A stretch of 64,000 nucleotides of DNA from positions 17,065 through 81,064 of the forward strand of contig DGXE01000024.1 of the NCBI GenBank assembly GCA_002395525.1, read 5' to 3'. This stretch comes from Ruminococcus sp. UBA4240. Lineage in GTDB: Bacteria > Bacillota > Clostridia > Oscillospirales > Ruminococcaceae. A program made the translations under genes and the position numbers. A model generated the notes under the pieces. That model was given only the letters and a program-made list of their open reading frames with translations, made no database searches and was not told the origin of the DNA. Positions 45,365 through 54,074 of this stretch are shown here, one piece after another; positions within the stretch are counted from its first letter, which is position 1; the number at the start of each line of letters is the position of its first letter.

Positions 45365-45383
45365 GCTGAACACATGACTATCT

Positions 45384-45409
45384 GCCCCCATCACATGATG
45401 GGGGCTTTT
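45384..45409 (+). terminator. Terminator after surface protein
   Basis: GCCCCCATCA / TGATGGGGGC with a 2-nt loop (45384-45405) is followed by TTTTG. Confidence 0.85.
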
Positions 45410-45438
45410 GTCGTTTAGCCCAAAAATTCCCGAAGCTA

Positions 45439-45467
45439 TTGACTATTTGCTTATTTAATGGTATAAT
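45439..45467 (+). promoter_or_regulatory. Promoter of thrC
   Basis: TTGACT (45439-45444), 17 nt and TATAAT (45462-45467). The 67-nt leader contains GCTGTCCG / CGGACAGC (45475-45482 and 45504-45511), a hairpin with no T-run. Confidence 0.82.
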
Positions 45468-45534
45468 TAGACACGCTGTCCGTGAACGGCAGCTTTACCG
45501 GGGCGGACAGCCAAAGATGTTATGAGGTGGTAAA

Positions 45535-47016
45535 ATGTATTATACAAGCACAAGGGACAGCTCCCTCAGAATAGACTCAGCACAGGCCATAGTCAAGGGC
45601 ATCTCCGACGAGGGCGGGCTTTTTGTCCCTGTTGAGATACCCTCCCTTTCCATGGATGAGATAGTATCCTATGCGGATATGACCTATCCTGAAAGGGCTG
45701 CCGCCATATTCTCCAAATATCTCACCGACTTTACCGCAGCAGAGCTGCGCTACTGCACTGAGAGCGCCTACAACGACAAGGCCTTTGCGACTGCGTCCAT
45801 AACGGAGATATCCCATCTCTTTGACGGCACATATGTTCTGGAGCTGTGGCACGGTCCTACCTGCGCATTCAAGGATATGGCGCTGCAGATACTCCCCTAT
45901 CTGCTCACCACATCCCTTAAAAAGATAAATGTTGACAAGAAGGTTGTCATACTCGTTGCCACCTCCGGTGACACGGGCAAGGCGGCGCTTGAGGGCTTTG
46001 CCGATGTGGAGGGCACTTCCATCATGGTGTTCTACCCCGAGGACGGCGTATCTGCCATGCAGAAGAAGCAGATGACCACACAGGACGGTGACAATGTGTG
46101 CGTATGTGCGGTAAAGGGCAACTTTGACGACTGCCAGAACGGTGTAAAGGCCATATTCACCGACGAGGACATCAAGGCGCAGCTTGCGGAGAGGGGAATG
46201 ATGTTCTCCTCCGCCAACTCCATCAACTGGGGCAGACTTGCTCCCCAGATAATCTACTACATCTCCTGCTACTCCGAGCTGGTAAAGAACGGTGAGATAA
46301 AGGCAGGGGAGCCTATAAACATCACCGTGCCCACAGGCAACTTCGGCAATATCCTTGCGGCATACTATGCAAAGCGCATGGGTCTGCCTGTAAACAAGCT
46401 CATATGCGCCTCAAATGCCAACAACGTGCTGACAGATTTCCTCACCACAGGCGTATATGACCGCAACAGGACATTTGTCACCACTATCTCCCCTTCCATG
46501 GACATACTCATCTCCTCCAACCTGGAAAGACTGCTATATATAATGACCGGAGATGATGCGAAGATCCGTGAGTGGTTCGGCAAACTGTCAAAGGAAGGCA
46601 GATACGAGGTTGACGAGGCTGTAAAGGCACAACTTTCGGCAGACTTTGCCGCCGGCTGCTGTGACGATGAGCGCACAAAAGCCACCATCAAGGAGATATA
46701 CGACAAGTATTCCTACACCCTCGACACCCACACCGCCGTTGCTGTGGCTGTGTATGAGGATTACAGGAAGGCCACCGGGGACAAGACACGCACTGTCATT
46801 GCCTCCACTGCCTCTCCCTACAAGTTCGGCACAGCAGTCCTTGAAGCCCTTGAGGGCAAGGCACCGGAGGACGAGTTTGAGAAGGTGGATCGCATAAACG
46901 CCCTTTCAGGCTATGAGATACCCGCATCCCTTGCGGCGCTCAGAACCAAGAAGATACGCTTTACAGGCGCGATCGACAGGGCTGATATGAAGGAATTCGT
47001 GCTGAAGGAAGTATAA
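45535..47016 (+). CDS. thrC: Threonine synthase
   Basis: This 493-aa PLP enzyme converts O-phosphohomoserine to threonine. The start MYYTSTRDSSLRIDSAQAIVKGISDEGGLFVP and the PLP-lysine segment LWHGPTCAFKDMALQ, plus LVATSGDTGKAALEGF and NITVPTGNFGNILAAYYAKRMGLP, are diagnostic of the long-form enzyme. GAGGTGG precedes ATG. Other threonine genes are not in the window. Confidence 0.95.
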   Translation: MYYTSTRDSSLRIDSAQAIVKGISDEGGLFVPVEIPSLSMDEIVSYADMTYPERAAAIFSKYLTDFTAAELRYCTESAYNDKAFATASITEISHLFDGTYVLELWHGPTCAFKDMALQILPYLLTTSLKKINVDKKVVILVATSGDTGKAALEGFADVEGTSIMVFYPEDGVSAMQKKQMTTQDGDNVCVCAVKGNFDDCQNGVKAIFTDEDIKAQLAERGMMFSSANSINWGRLAPQIIYYISCYSELVKNGEIKAGEPINITVPTGNFGNILAAYYAKRMGLPVNKLICASNANNVLTDFLTTGVYDRNRTFVTTISPSMDILISSNLERLLYIMTGDDAKIREWFGKLSKEGRYEVDEAVKAQLSADFAAGCCDDERTKATIKEIYDKYSYTLDTHTAVAVAVYEDYRKATGDKTRTVIASTASPYKFGTAVLEALEGKAPEDEFEKVDRINALSGYEIPASLAALRTKKIRFTGAIDRADMKEFVLKEV

Positions 47017-47048
47017 TCATAGGCGACAGCCGCATAAAGGAGCAGGAT

Positions 47049-47783
47049 ATGTCCCTTTGGGTCATGGCGGATACGCATTTATCACTGTCTGTGGACAAGT
47101 CCATGGAAAAATTCCCCGGGTGGGAAAACTACGTTGAGCGCATAAGAACCAACTGGCTTGATGTGGTAAAGCCGGAGGATACCATAGTTCTCCCCGGGGA
47201 CATCTCCTGGGGCATGAGCTTTGAGGAGGCAAAGGCTGACCTTGCCTTCCTCCACGCCCTCCCCGGGCGGAAGATAATCTCAAAGGGCAACCACGACTAC
47301 TGGTGGAACACCCTTGCGAAGATGGAGCGCTTTATAGACGAATGCGGCTTTGACAGCCTGCACATACTCCACAACAACTGCTATGAGTATGAGGGGATCG
47401 GGATATGCGGCACAAGGGGCTGGATAAATGACAGCTCGGAGCCTGCGGATGCAAAGATAATAGCCCGTGAGGCGGGCCGCCTTGAAATGTCTGTAAAGGC
47501 GGCTCTGGAAAAGGGGCTTTACCCGGTGGTATTTCTCCACTACCCCCCCTACTATGCACAGGAGAGAAACGACAGCATAATAGAGGTGCTAAAGCGCTAT
47601 CAGATAAAGGATGTGTACTACGGGCACCTTCACGGGAAAATGACCCACAACCGTGCGGTCATCGGGGAAAAGGAGGGCATGAACCTGCACCTTATCTCCG
47701 CAGACTACCTGAGATTCCATCCGTATCCTGTGAATGTACAATGCATAATGCAATGCATAATGAAACGTTCCGACGGGGCTTGA
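47049..47783 (+). CDS. Calcineurin-like metallophosphoesterase
   Basis: The 244-aa protein has the dimetal motifs D.H in VMADTHLSLS, GD in VLPGDISWG, GNHD in SKGNHDYWW, and GHLHG near residue 207. Such enzymes cleave phosphomonoesters or diesters; the substrate cannot be read. It begins 32 bp after thrC. The last ~15 residues (VQCIMQCIMKRSDGA) come from an ATGCATA direct repeat in the DNA (47740-47762) and look like a recently acquired tail. Confidence 0.9.
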   Translation: MSLWVMADTHLSLSVDKSMEKFPGWENYVERIRTNWLDVVKPEDTIVLPGDISWGMSFEEAKADLAFLHALPGRKIISKGNHDYWWNTLAKMERFIDECGFDSLHILHNNCYEYEGIGICGTRGWINDSSEPADAKIIAREAGRLEMSVKAALEKGLYPVVFLHYPPYYAQERNDSIIEVLKRYQIKDVYYGHLHGKMTHNRAVIGEKEGMNLHLISADYLRFHPYPVNVQCIMQCIMKRSDGA

Positions 47784-47883
47784 CTTCCTCTTTGGGTGGT
47801 GTAGTGTACAACAGCCGCCAAACGCAAAAACAGGCAACCCATTCTACATTCTGCCTTATACTTCATTATAAGGGGGGTTTTGT

Positions 47884-48792
47884 ATGACCGATATCATTAT
47901 TATTGGAGCAGGAACGGCGGGTATGACCGCCGCCATATATGCCCGCAGAGCCGCAAAGACTGTGATCGTGTTTGAGGGCATGAGCTACGGCGGACAGATA
48001 ATCAATACCCCGGAGATAGAGAACTATCCCGCAATTGCGGGGATATCGGGCTTTGACTATGCCACAAAGCTCTTTGAGCAGTGCTCGGCCTTAGGTGCCG
48101 AGATACGCTTTGAAAAGGTCACCGCCCTTGAAGATAAAGGCGCTGTGAAGGCCGTCACCACCCCTAACGGCACATACGAGGCAAAGGCGGTCATCATCGC
48201 CACCGGGTCGGAAAACAGAAAGCTGGGCGTAGAGCGGGAGGATGCCCTTGTGGGAAAGGGCATATCCTATTGTGCCACCTGCGACGGCGGCTTTTACAGG
48301 GGCAAGAGGGTAGCCGTGGTAGGCGGCGGCAACACAGCCCTTGAAGATGCCCTTTACCTTGCGGATATTGCAAGCGATGTGTACCTTATCCACCGCAGGG
48401 ATACCTTCAGAGGGGAGCAGGCCACGGTCGACAGCCTTTCTGCCCGTGAGAACGTGCATTTCGTGCTGTGCAGCAGGGTGACGGCTCTTGTGGGAGACCC
48501 CCGCCTTGAAGGCATCGAGGTCACCGACAATGAGGGCAATGTGCAGGTGATACAGGTAAGCGGCCTGTTCGTGGCTGTGGGCAGGATACCCAACAACAGG
48601 GAATTTGCACAGCTCATCCCCCTTGACGAGGGCGGATATGTGGCAGCCGGAGAGGACTGCACCACCCCCGTGCCCGGCATATTTGCCGCCGGGGACAACC
48701 GCAGCAAGGCGGTAAGACAGCTTGTCACCGCTGCCGCCGACGGGGCGGTGGCTGCAACACAGGCTATATCCTATATCAATCTGGGCAGCTGA
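47884..48792 (+). CDS. trxB: Thioredoxin reductase
   Basis: This 302-aa FAD/NADPH protein has IIIGAGTAGMTAAIYARRA at the N-terminus, the redox-active CATC (CATCDGGFYRGKRVAVVGGGNTALEDALYLA), an NADPH motif, and a C-terminal GIFAAGDNRSKAVRQLVTAAADGAVAA. It reduces thioredoxin for disulfide control. It is directly followed by the VanX-like gene. AGGGGGG precedes the ATG. Confidence 0.94.
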   Translation: MTDIIIIGAGTAGMTAAIYARRAAKTVIVFEGMSYGGQIINTPEIENYPAIAGISGFDYATKLFEQCSALGAEIRFEKVTALEDKGAVKAVTTPNGTYEAKAVIIATGSENRKLGVEREDALVGKGISYCATCDGGFYRGKRVAVVGGGNTALEDALYLADIASDVYLIHRRDTFRGEQATVDSLSARENVHFVLCSRVTALVGDPRLEGIEVTDNEGNVQVIQVSGLFVAVGRIPNNREFAQLIPLDEGGYVAAGEDCTTPVPGIFAAGDNRSKAVRQLVTAAADGAVAATQAISYINLGS

Positions 48793-48814
48793 GGAAAGGC
48801 AGACAGGTCTTGCA

Positions 48815-49453
48815 ATGAAAAAGGATATTATGGACCCTTCCGGGTTTGTGCTGCTGTCGGACTATGTGCCCGGCATGATACAGGAGATACGCTACTTCTC
48901 CACCTACAACTTCGTGGGGGACAGGATAAACGGCTATGAGGAGCCGGTTGCCCTTATGACCGCACAGGGGGCGAGGGCTCTGCGCAGGGCGGCGGATGAG
49001 CTGAATGTGAAGGGCTACCGCATCAAGGTGTTTGATGCCTACCGCCCCGCAAGGGCTGTGGAGCACTTTGTCATGTGGGGCATCGAGGATATGGATCTGC
49101 GGATGAAACCCTATTTCTACCCCGGGCTTGAAAAGCAGGAGCTTTTTGCAAAGGGGTACATCGCAGGCAAGTCCTCCCACAGCAGGGGCAGCACGGTGGA
49201 TCTCACCTTGCTTGACATGGCAAGCGGCAGAGAGGTGGATATGGGCGCACCCTTTGACTATTTCGGGGAGATTTCACACCCGGATTTCAAAGGCATTACC
49301 GAGGAGCAGTACGAAAACCGCCTTATCCTCAGGAATGCCATGCTGAGAAACGGCTTTCTCCCCATAGACTGCGAGTGGTGGCACTTCACCCTGGCAGATG
49401 AGCCCTATCCCGATACCTATTTTGATTTTCCCATAACATCGAAGATGATCTGA
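48815..49453 (+). CDS. D-Ala-D-Ala dipeptidase (VanX/DdpX-like)
   Basis: This 212-aa zinc peptidase has the metal/catalytic motif SSHSRGSTVDLTL (SxHxxG...D) and EWWHF. VYRPARAV-like FDAYRPARAVEHF supplies the conserved Arg. It would hydrolyse D-Ala-D-Ala or similar peptides in cell-wall turnover; no van operon surrounds it, so resistance is not implied. The start ATG 48815 is chosen because the upstream frame overlaps trxB. Confidence 0.9.
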   Translation: MKKDIMDPSGFVLLSDYVPGMIQEIRYFSTYNFVGDRINGYEEPVALMTAQGARALRRAADELNVKGYRIKVFDAYRPARAVEHFVMWGIEDMDLRMKPYFYPGLEKQELFAKGYIAGKSSHSRGSTVDLTLLDMASGREVDMGAPFDYFGEISHPDFKGITEEQYENRLILRNAMLRNGFLPIDCEWWHFTLADEPYPDTYFDFPITSKMI

Positions 49454-49936
49454 ATGAAAAAAGAAGAAAAGACCAATGTAATGCGTATCTTAGACGCAAA
49501 GAAGATAAGCTACACCCCCCACAGCTACACCGCCGATCCCACCCTTACCGGGGAGGATATTGCGGCTATACTGGGGGAGGCTCCGGAGCAGGTGTTCAAG
49601 ACCCTTGTTACAAGGGGGAAGACAGGGGCATACTATGTGTTCGCTGTCCCCGTGAACGCAGGGCTTGACCTTAAAAAAGCCGCCAGAGCCGCCGGGGAGA
49701 AGTCCGTAGAGATGATAAAGCAGAAGGAGCTGCTGCCCCTTACAGGCTATGTCCACGGGGGCTGCTCCCCCATAGGCATGAAAAAAGCCTTCAGGACATT
49801 TATCCACGAGACTGCCATTCTGTATGACACTATATGTGTAAGCGCAGGGAAGGTGGGCTGCCAGATAGAGCTGTCCCCCGCAGATCTTATAGATGCGGCA
49901 TCCCTCACCACAGCAGATGTGGCAGGAGAGGCATAG
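49454..49936 (+). CDS. Cys-tRNA(Pro)/aminoacyl-tRNA deacylase (YbaK/EbsC family)
   Basis: The 160-aa YbaK-fold protein has GEAPEQVFKTLVTRG, FAVPVNAGLDLKKAARAAGEKSVEMI and GYVHGGCSPIGMKKAF, which are the family's active-site Lys/Gly segments. It removes Cys mischarged on tRNA-Pro. It starts immediately after the dipeptidase stop, so the two are co-translated. A terminator follows. Confidence 0.93.
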   Translation: MKKEEKTNVMRILDAKKISYTPHSYTADPTLTGEDIAAILGEAPEQVFKTLVTRGKTGAYYVFAVPVNAGLDLKKAARAAGEKSVEMIKQKELLPLTGYVHGGCSPIGMKKAFRTFIHETAILYDTICVSAGKVGCQIELSPADLIDAASLTTADVAGEA

Positions 49937-49956
49937 AAACACTTAGATATAACAGA

Positions 49957-49990
49957 AATGCAGATCCTTTCAAAGGGTCTGCATTTTTTT
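49957..49990 (+). terminator. Terminator after ybaK
   Basis: AATGCAGATCC / GGGTCTGCATT (49957-49967 and 49975-49985, one G-U wobble) with a T-run. Confidence 0.88.
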
Positions 49991-50018
49991 TGCCCCGGAT
50001 GAAAAAAAGCCCCTCTTT

Positions 50019-50053
50019 TTGTTAGTATCTTGTTATAGTGGATGTGGTATACT
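50019..50053 (+). promoter_or_regulatory. Promoter with TTGTTA direct repeat (four-repeat WY protein)
   Basis: Two TTGTTA hexamers start at 50019 and 50030, 11 bp apart. TATACT (50048-50053) follows 12 nt after the second. No conventional -35 lies 17 nt upstream. The identical arrangement upstream of the gene at 50895 suggests a shared regulator site. Confidence 0.6.
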
Positions 50054-50076
50054 CATAATCAAAGGGGGCAACAAAC

Positions 50077-50787
50077 ATGAAATTCGATGCATTTACAAAG
50101 GTTATTATAGGTGTGGTTTTAGGAGCGGTAGTAATTACCGTTATCCTTTCCAATATGGGGCTCATCGGGATAAAGCATGAGACGGCAGTCCTCCGTGAAA
50201 AGCCCGTGAAGGCAGAGATCGTCGTATTTACCGATGATATAGATACATCCGATTCCCTTTCCGCCGCATACAGGTTTTACTGCGCCAATACGGACAGCTA
50301 CTATACCTGCCCGGAGGATGCCCTTGCAGATGCAGGGGATGAGAACGCCGCCGTGTGCGATGCCTGGGTCATGGCAAATACAGACTGCGCCTATGAACCC
50401 TCCTCCGCATATCCCTGGTTCTGCGAAAGGGTGGGCAAGTACTTCACCTGTGAGGAGGATGCCATTGCCGCAGCCGAGGCTGCGGGAGGCAGCAGGGACG
50501 ATGTAAGCCTTGCCGGTGTACAGGTGACCACCTCCTCCGGGGCAAGCGTTGTCTACCCCTGGAAGAACCTTTCCACAGGCCGCTTCTACATGACAAAGGC
50601 GGATGCCGCTGCCGCCTCCGGCGGTGATGAGGGCATGGTGACCCTTGCCTATGAGAACTACTGCACCGACAGTGCCGACGAAGCTCACCCCTGGTTCAAC
50701 ACCGCCTCCGGGAAGTATTACGCTACCGAAGCTGCTGCCAATGCAGCAGGGGACGGCGTGACCTTCCTGTGCGGCGAGAGCTTCTGA
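50077..50787 (+). CDS. Membrane-anchored WY-repeat protein (about four repeats)
   Basis: The 236-aa protein has one N-terminal hydrophobic helix (VIIGVVLGAVVITVILSNMGLIGI) without a clear cleavage site, so it may be a membrane anchor. Repeats follow: YRFYCANTDSYYTCPEDALA, YPWFCERVGKYFTCEEDAIAAAEAAGG, YPWKNLSTGRFYMTKADAAAASGG and HPWFNTASGKYYATEAAANAAG. The pattern W....TG.YY.T..DA.AA links it to the ten-repeat protein at 42369. Function unknown. Confidence 0.8.
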   Translation: MKFDAFTKVIIGVVLGAVVITVILSNMGLIGIKHETAVLREKPVKAEIVVFTDDIDTSDSLSAAYRFYCANTDSYYTCPEDALADAGDENAAVCDAWVMANTDCAYEPSSAYPWFCERVGKYFTCEEDAIAAAEAAGGSRDDVSLAGVQVTTSSGASVVYPWKNLSTGRFYMTKADAAAASGGDEGMVTLAYENYCTDSADEAHPWFNTASGKYYATEAAANAAGDGVTFLCGESF

Positions 50788-50812
50788 AAAAATTTTTGAA
50801 AACCCTGAGTTT

Positions 50813-50847
50813 TTGTTAGGGTGTTGTTATGGTCGGTATGATATAAT
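50813..50847 (+). promoter_or_regulatory. Promoter with TTGTTA direct repeat (two-repeat WY protein)
   Basis: TTGTTA at 50813 and 50824 (11 bp apart) and TATAAT at 50842-50847, 12 nt after the second repeat. Spacing is identical to the copy at 50019. Confidence 0.62.
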
Positions 50848-50894
50848 TGATACATCAAAGAGAGAAAAACCTTTGAATTGAAAGGAGCAGATAT

Positions 50895-51377
50895 ATGACA
50901 AAGATGAAATTAAGAGCAATGACAGTAGCTTTAATGATAATGTCCCTGTGCGGTGCAGGCGTTATGGCGGCAAGTGATGCCCCTGCCTGTGAGAAGGAGC
51001 TGCCCACCCTTTCCTCCATGCACCAGACAGCAGCTGAGACAGCCGTAAAGCCCCCGATAAAGAGTCCCGAAAAGCCCCCGATAAAGAGTTCCGACAGACT
51101 TACGGGAGTCTACTGCTGGTACTGTGAGCATACAGGAAGATATTACATTGACGAGGAAGATGCCTACAACGACCAGCCCTATGCCGAGGCAGAGATATAC
51201 AACGCATGGGAGCTGATGAACCAAGATACCACATACGTTCCCGACGAGAACCACAGATGGTGCAGCACAAGGACCGGCCTTTGCTACGCCTCCAAGGGAG
51301 CAGCCCTTGACATCACCATGGCAATGGGCGGCACTGCCAGCGAAGTAATAGACGTATCTGAGTACATCAAGAAGTAG
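50895..51377 (+). CDS. Small secreted WY-repeat protein with PPIKS spacer
   Basis: The 160-aa protein has a signal peptide (cleavage near VMA-ASD). A short spacer with two PPIKS copies (KPPIKSPEKPPIKSS) comes from a tandem DNA repeat at 51049-51093. Two motif units follow: YCWYCEHTGRYYIDEEDAYN and HRWCSTRTGLCYASKGAALD. It has paired cysteines (CWYC; C...C). It is the smallest member of the WY-repeat family and shares the promoter design of the gene 107 bp upstream. Confidence 0.8.
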   Translation: MTKMKLRAMTVALMIMSLCGAGVMAASDAPACEKELPTLSSMHQTAAETAVKPPIKSPEKPPIKSSDRLTGVYCWYCEHTGRYYIDEEDAYNDQPYAEAEIYNAWELMNQDTTYVPDENHRWCSTRTGLCYASKGAALDITMAMGGTASEVIDVSEYIKK

Positions 51378-51443
51378 TATAAACAAACACGCTTGTGTCT
51401 CTTTACAGAGTTTTCATACACTTTCTCCTTCCCCCCTATACAG

Positions 51444-51484
51444 CAGCCCCCCTGACCGGATCTTCGGCAGGGGGGGTGTTGTAT
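51444..51484 (+). terminator. Terminator after two-repeat WY protein
   Basis: AGCCCCCCTG pairs with CAGGGGGGG (51445-51476), followed by TGTTGTATT. Confidence 0.7.
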
Positions 51485-51485
51485 T

Positions 51486-51703
51486 AGAAGCAAGAAACAA
51501 GATGCAAGAAGCAAGATCATGTGATGATGACCATGCGGCTTGCACCCTCTTTCCACACAAAAGCGCAGCGTTTAAGGGCAGCCATATGGTCATCGTCACA
51601 TCATCGCAAAAGCAGCGCTTTTGCGAAACACAGCAGAGGGCAGCAGCAAGCCATTCCCCGTCACTCTTTCTTGCCTCTTGCCTCTAACCTCTAACTTCTA
51701 TCC
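51486..51703. mobile_element. MITE-like element with heptanucleotide-repeat ends (copy 3)
   Basis: The ~218-bp stretch starts AGAAGCA AGAAACA AGATGCA AGAAGCA and ends CTTGCCT CTTGCCT CTAACCT CTAACTT CTATCC. The right end, read on the minus strand, begins GGATAGAAGTTAGAGG; its GGATAG gives the last codon and stop of the DtxR gene. Interior GATGACCAT and ATGGTCATCGTC form a long inverted repeat. No ORF. Confidence 0.65.
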
Positions 51704-52099
51704 GGGCAGACAACTCTTGTCCTCACATTCCCTGCATTTTTCGATGTGGCGCTTGAGCTTGTTGAAGGATTCGGAGCTGATGTCGTGCTCCAGCTTGCAG
51801 GCATCCTCTGCGGCAAGGTCGCCGTCCACGCCCAGGTTTTTCAGCCAGTCGGTCAGCACAACGTGCTTTTCGTATATGCTCTCTGCCACTATGCGCCCCG
51901 CCTGTGTAAGGGTGATGTAGCCGGAATCGTCGATGTTGATGAAGCCGCCCTCCTTAAGCAGACCCACGGCACGGCTCACACTGGGCTTTGATACCTGCAT
52001 CTCACGGGAAATGTCGATGGAGCGCACTTCCCCGCTCCTGTTGTGTATGATAAGTATGCTTTCAAGGTAGTCCTCGCCGGATCTTCTCAGTTCGTGCAT
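51698..52099 (-). CDS. DtxR/MntR-family metal-dependent regulator
   Basis: The 133-aa protein has a winged HTH (RSIDISREMQVSKPSVSRAVGLLKEGGFINIDDSGYITLTQAGRIVAES) and the metal-site helix EKHVVLTDWLKNLGVDGDLAAEDACKLEHDISSESFNKL. The C-terminus CRECEDKSC is Cys-rich and unusual for the family. It should repress metal-uptake genes when Mn or Fe is bound. The final Gly-stop codons lie in the end of element copy 3. Confidence 0.9.
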   Translation of the reverse strand: MHELRRSGEDYLESILIIHNRSGEVRSIDISREMQVSKPSVSRAVGLLKEGGFINIDDSGYITLTQAGRIVAESIYEKHVVLTDWLKNLGVDGDLAAEDACKLEHDISSESFNKLKRHIEKCRECEDKSCLPG

Positions 52100-52129
52100 A
52101 ATGACCCTCCCTTATGATTTGTCACCATT

Positions 52130-52158
52130 ATTTTAATATATTAAAGCGTTTTTGTCAA
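52130..52158 (-). promoter_or_regulatory. Promoter and possible operator of DtxR-type regulator
   Basis: On the minus strand, TTGACA (52153-52158), 17 nt and TAAAAT (52130-52135). A perfect 14-bp palindrome TTTAATATATTAAA (52132-52145) overlaps the -10 and spacer and could be an autoregulatory operator. Confidence 0.65.
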
Positions 52159-52320
52159 GGGGGGAGGAGGATAACCACAAAATCAAATTTTACAAAATCA
52201 ATCACGGCAGCTCACCGGGGAGCGGTATGCAAAGCCCCGGATGATGACAACCATAAACGGCATGAGCCGAGGGTCAGCCTGCTGCTTCGGGGGTGTGCGG
52301 AAAAAACTCTTTTTCACCCC

Positions 52321-52349
52321 TTGCATTTATAATCGTGATGTGGTATAAT
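52321..52349 (+). promoter_or_regulatory. Promoter of pyrG
   Basis: TTGCAT (52321-52326), 17 nt and TATAAT (52344-52349). The 93-nt leader holds GGAACA / TGTTCC (around 52386-52412), a hairpin without a T-run. The rest of the 52100-52440 gap shows no gene. Confidence 0.78.
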
Positions 52350-52430
52350 ATTCTAAATGTGTTTATTTGCCATGTACGCCGTCGGGAACATAGTGCCGCA
52401 AGTGCCTGTTCCGGGGGTACAGCGAACTAA

Positions 52431-54056
<1,626 letters not shown>

Positions 54057-54074
54057 GCCGCAGTGGAGATAAAG

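Noticed and set aside
48815..49453. Vancomycin-resistance (van) operon
   Set aside because: Only a VanX-type dipeptidase is present; vanA, vanH and a linked VanRS pair are missing, and the neighbours are housekeeping genes.
51486..51703. CRISPR-like or tRNA-like reading of the heptanucleotide repeat stretches
   Set aside because: Units are 7 bp and direct, with no spacers; no cloverleaf can be drawn.
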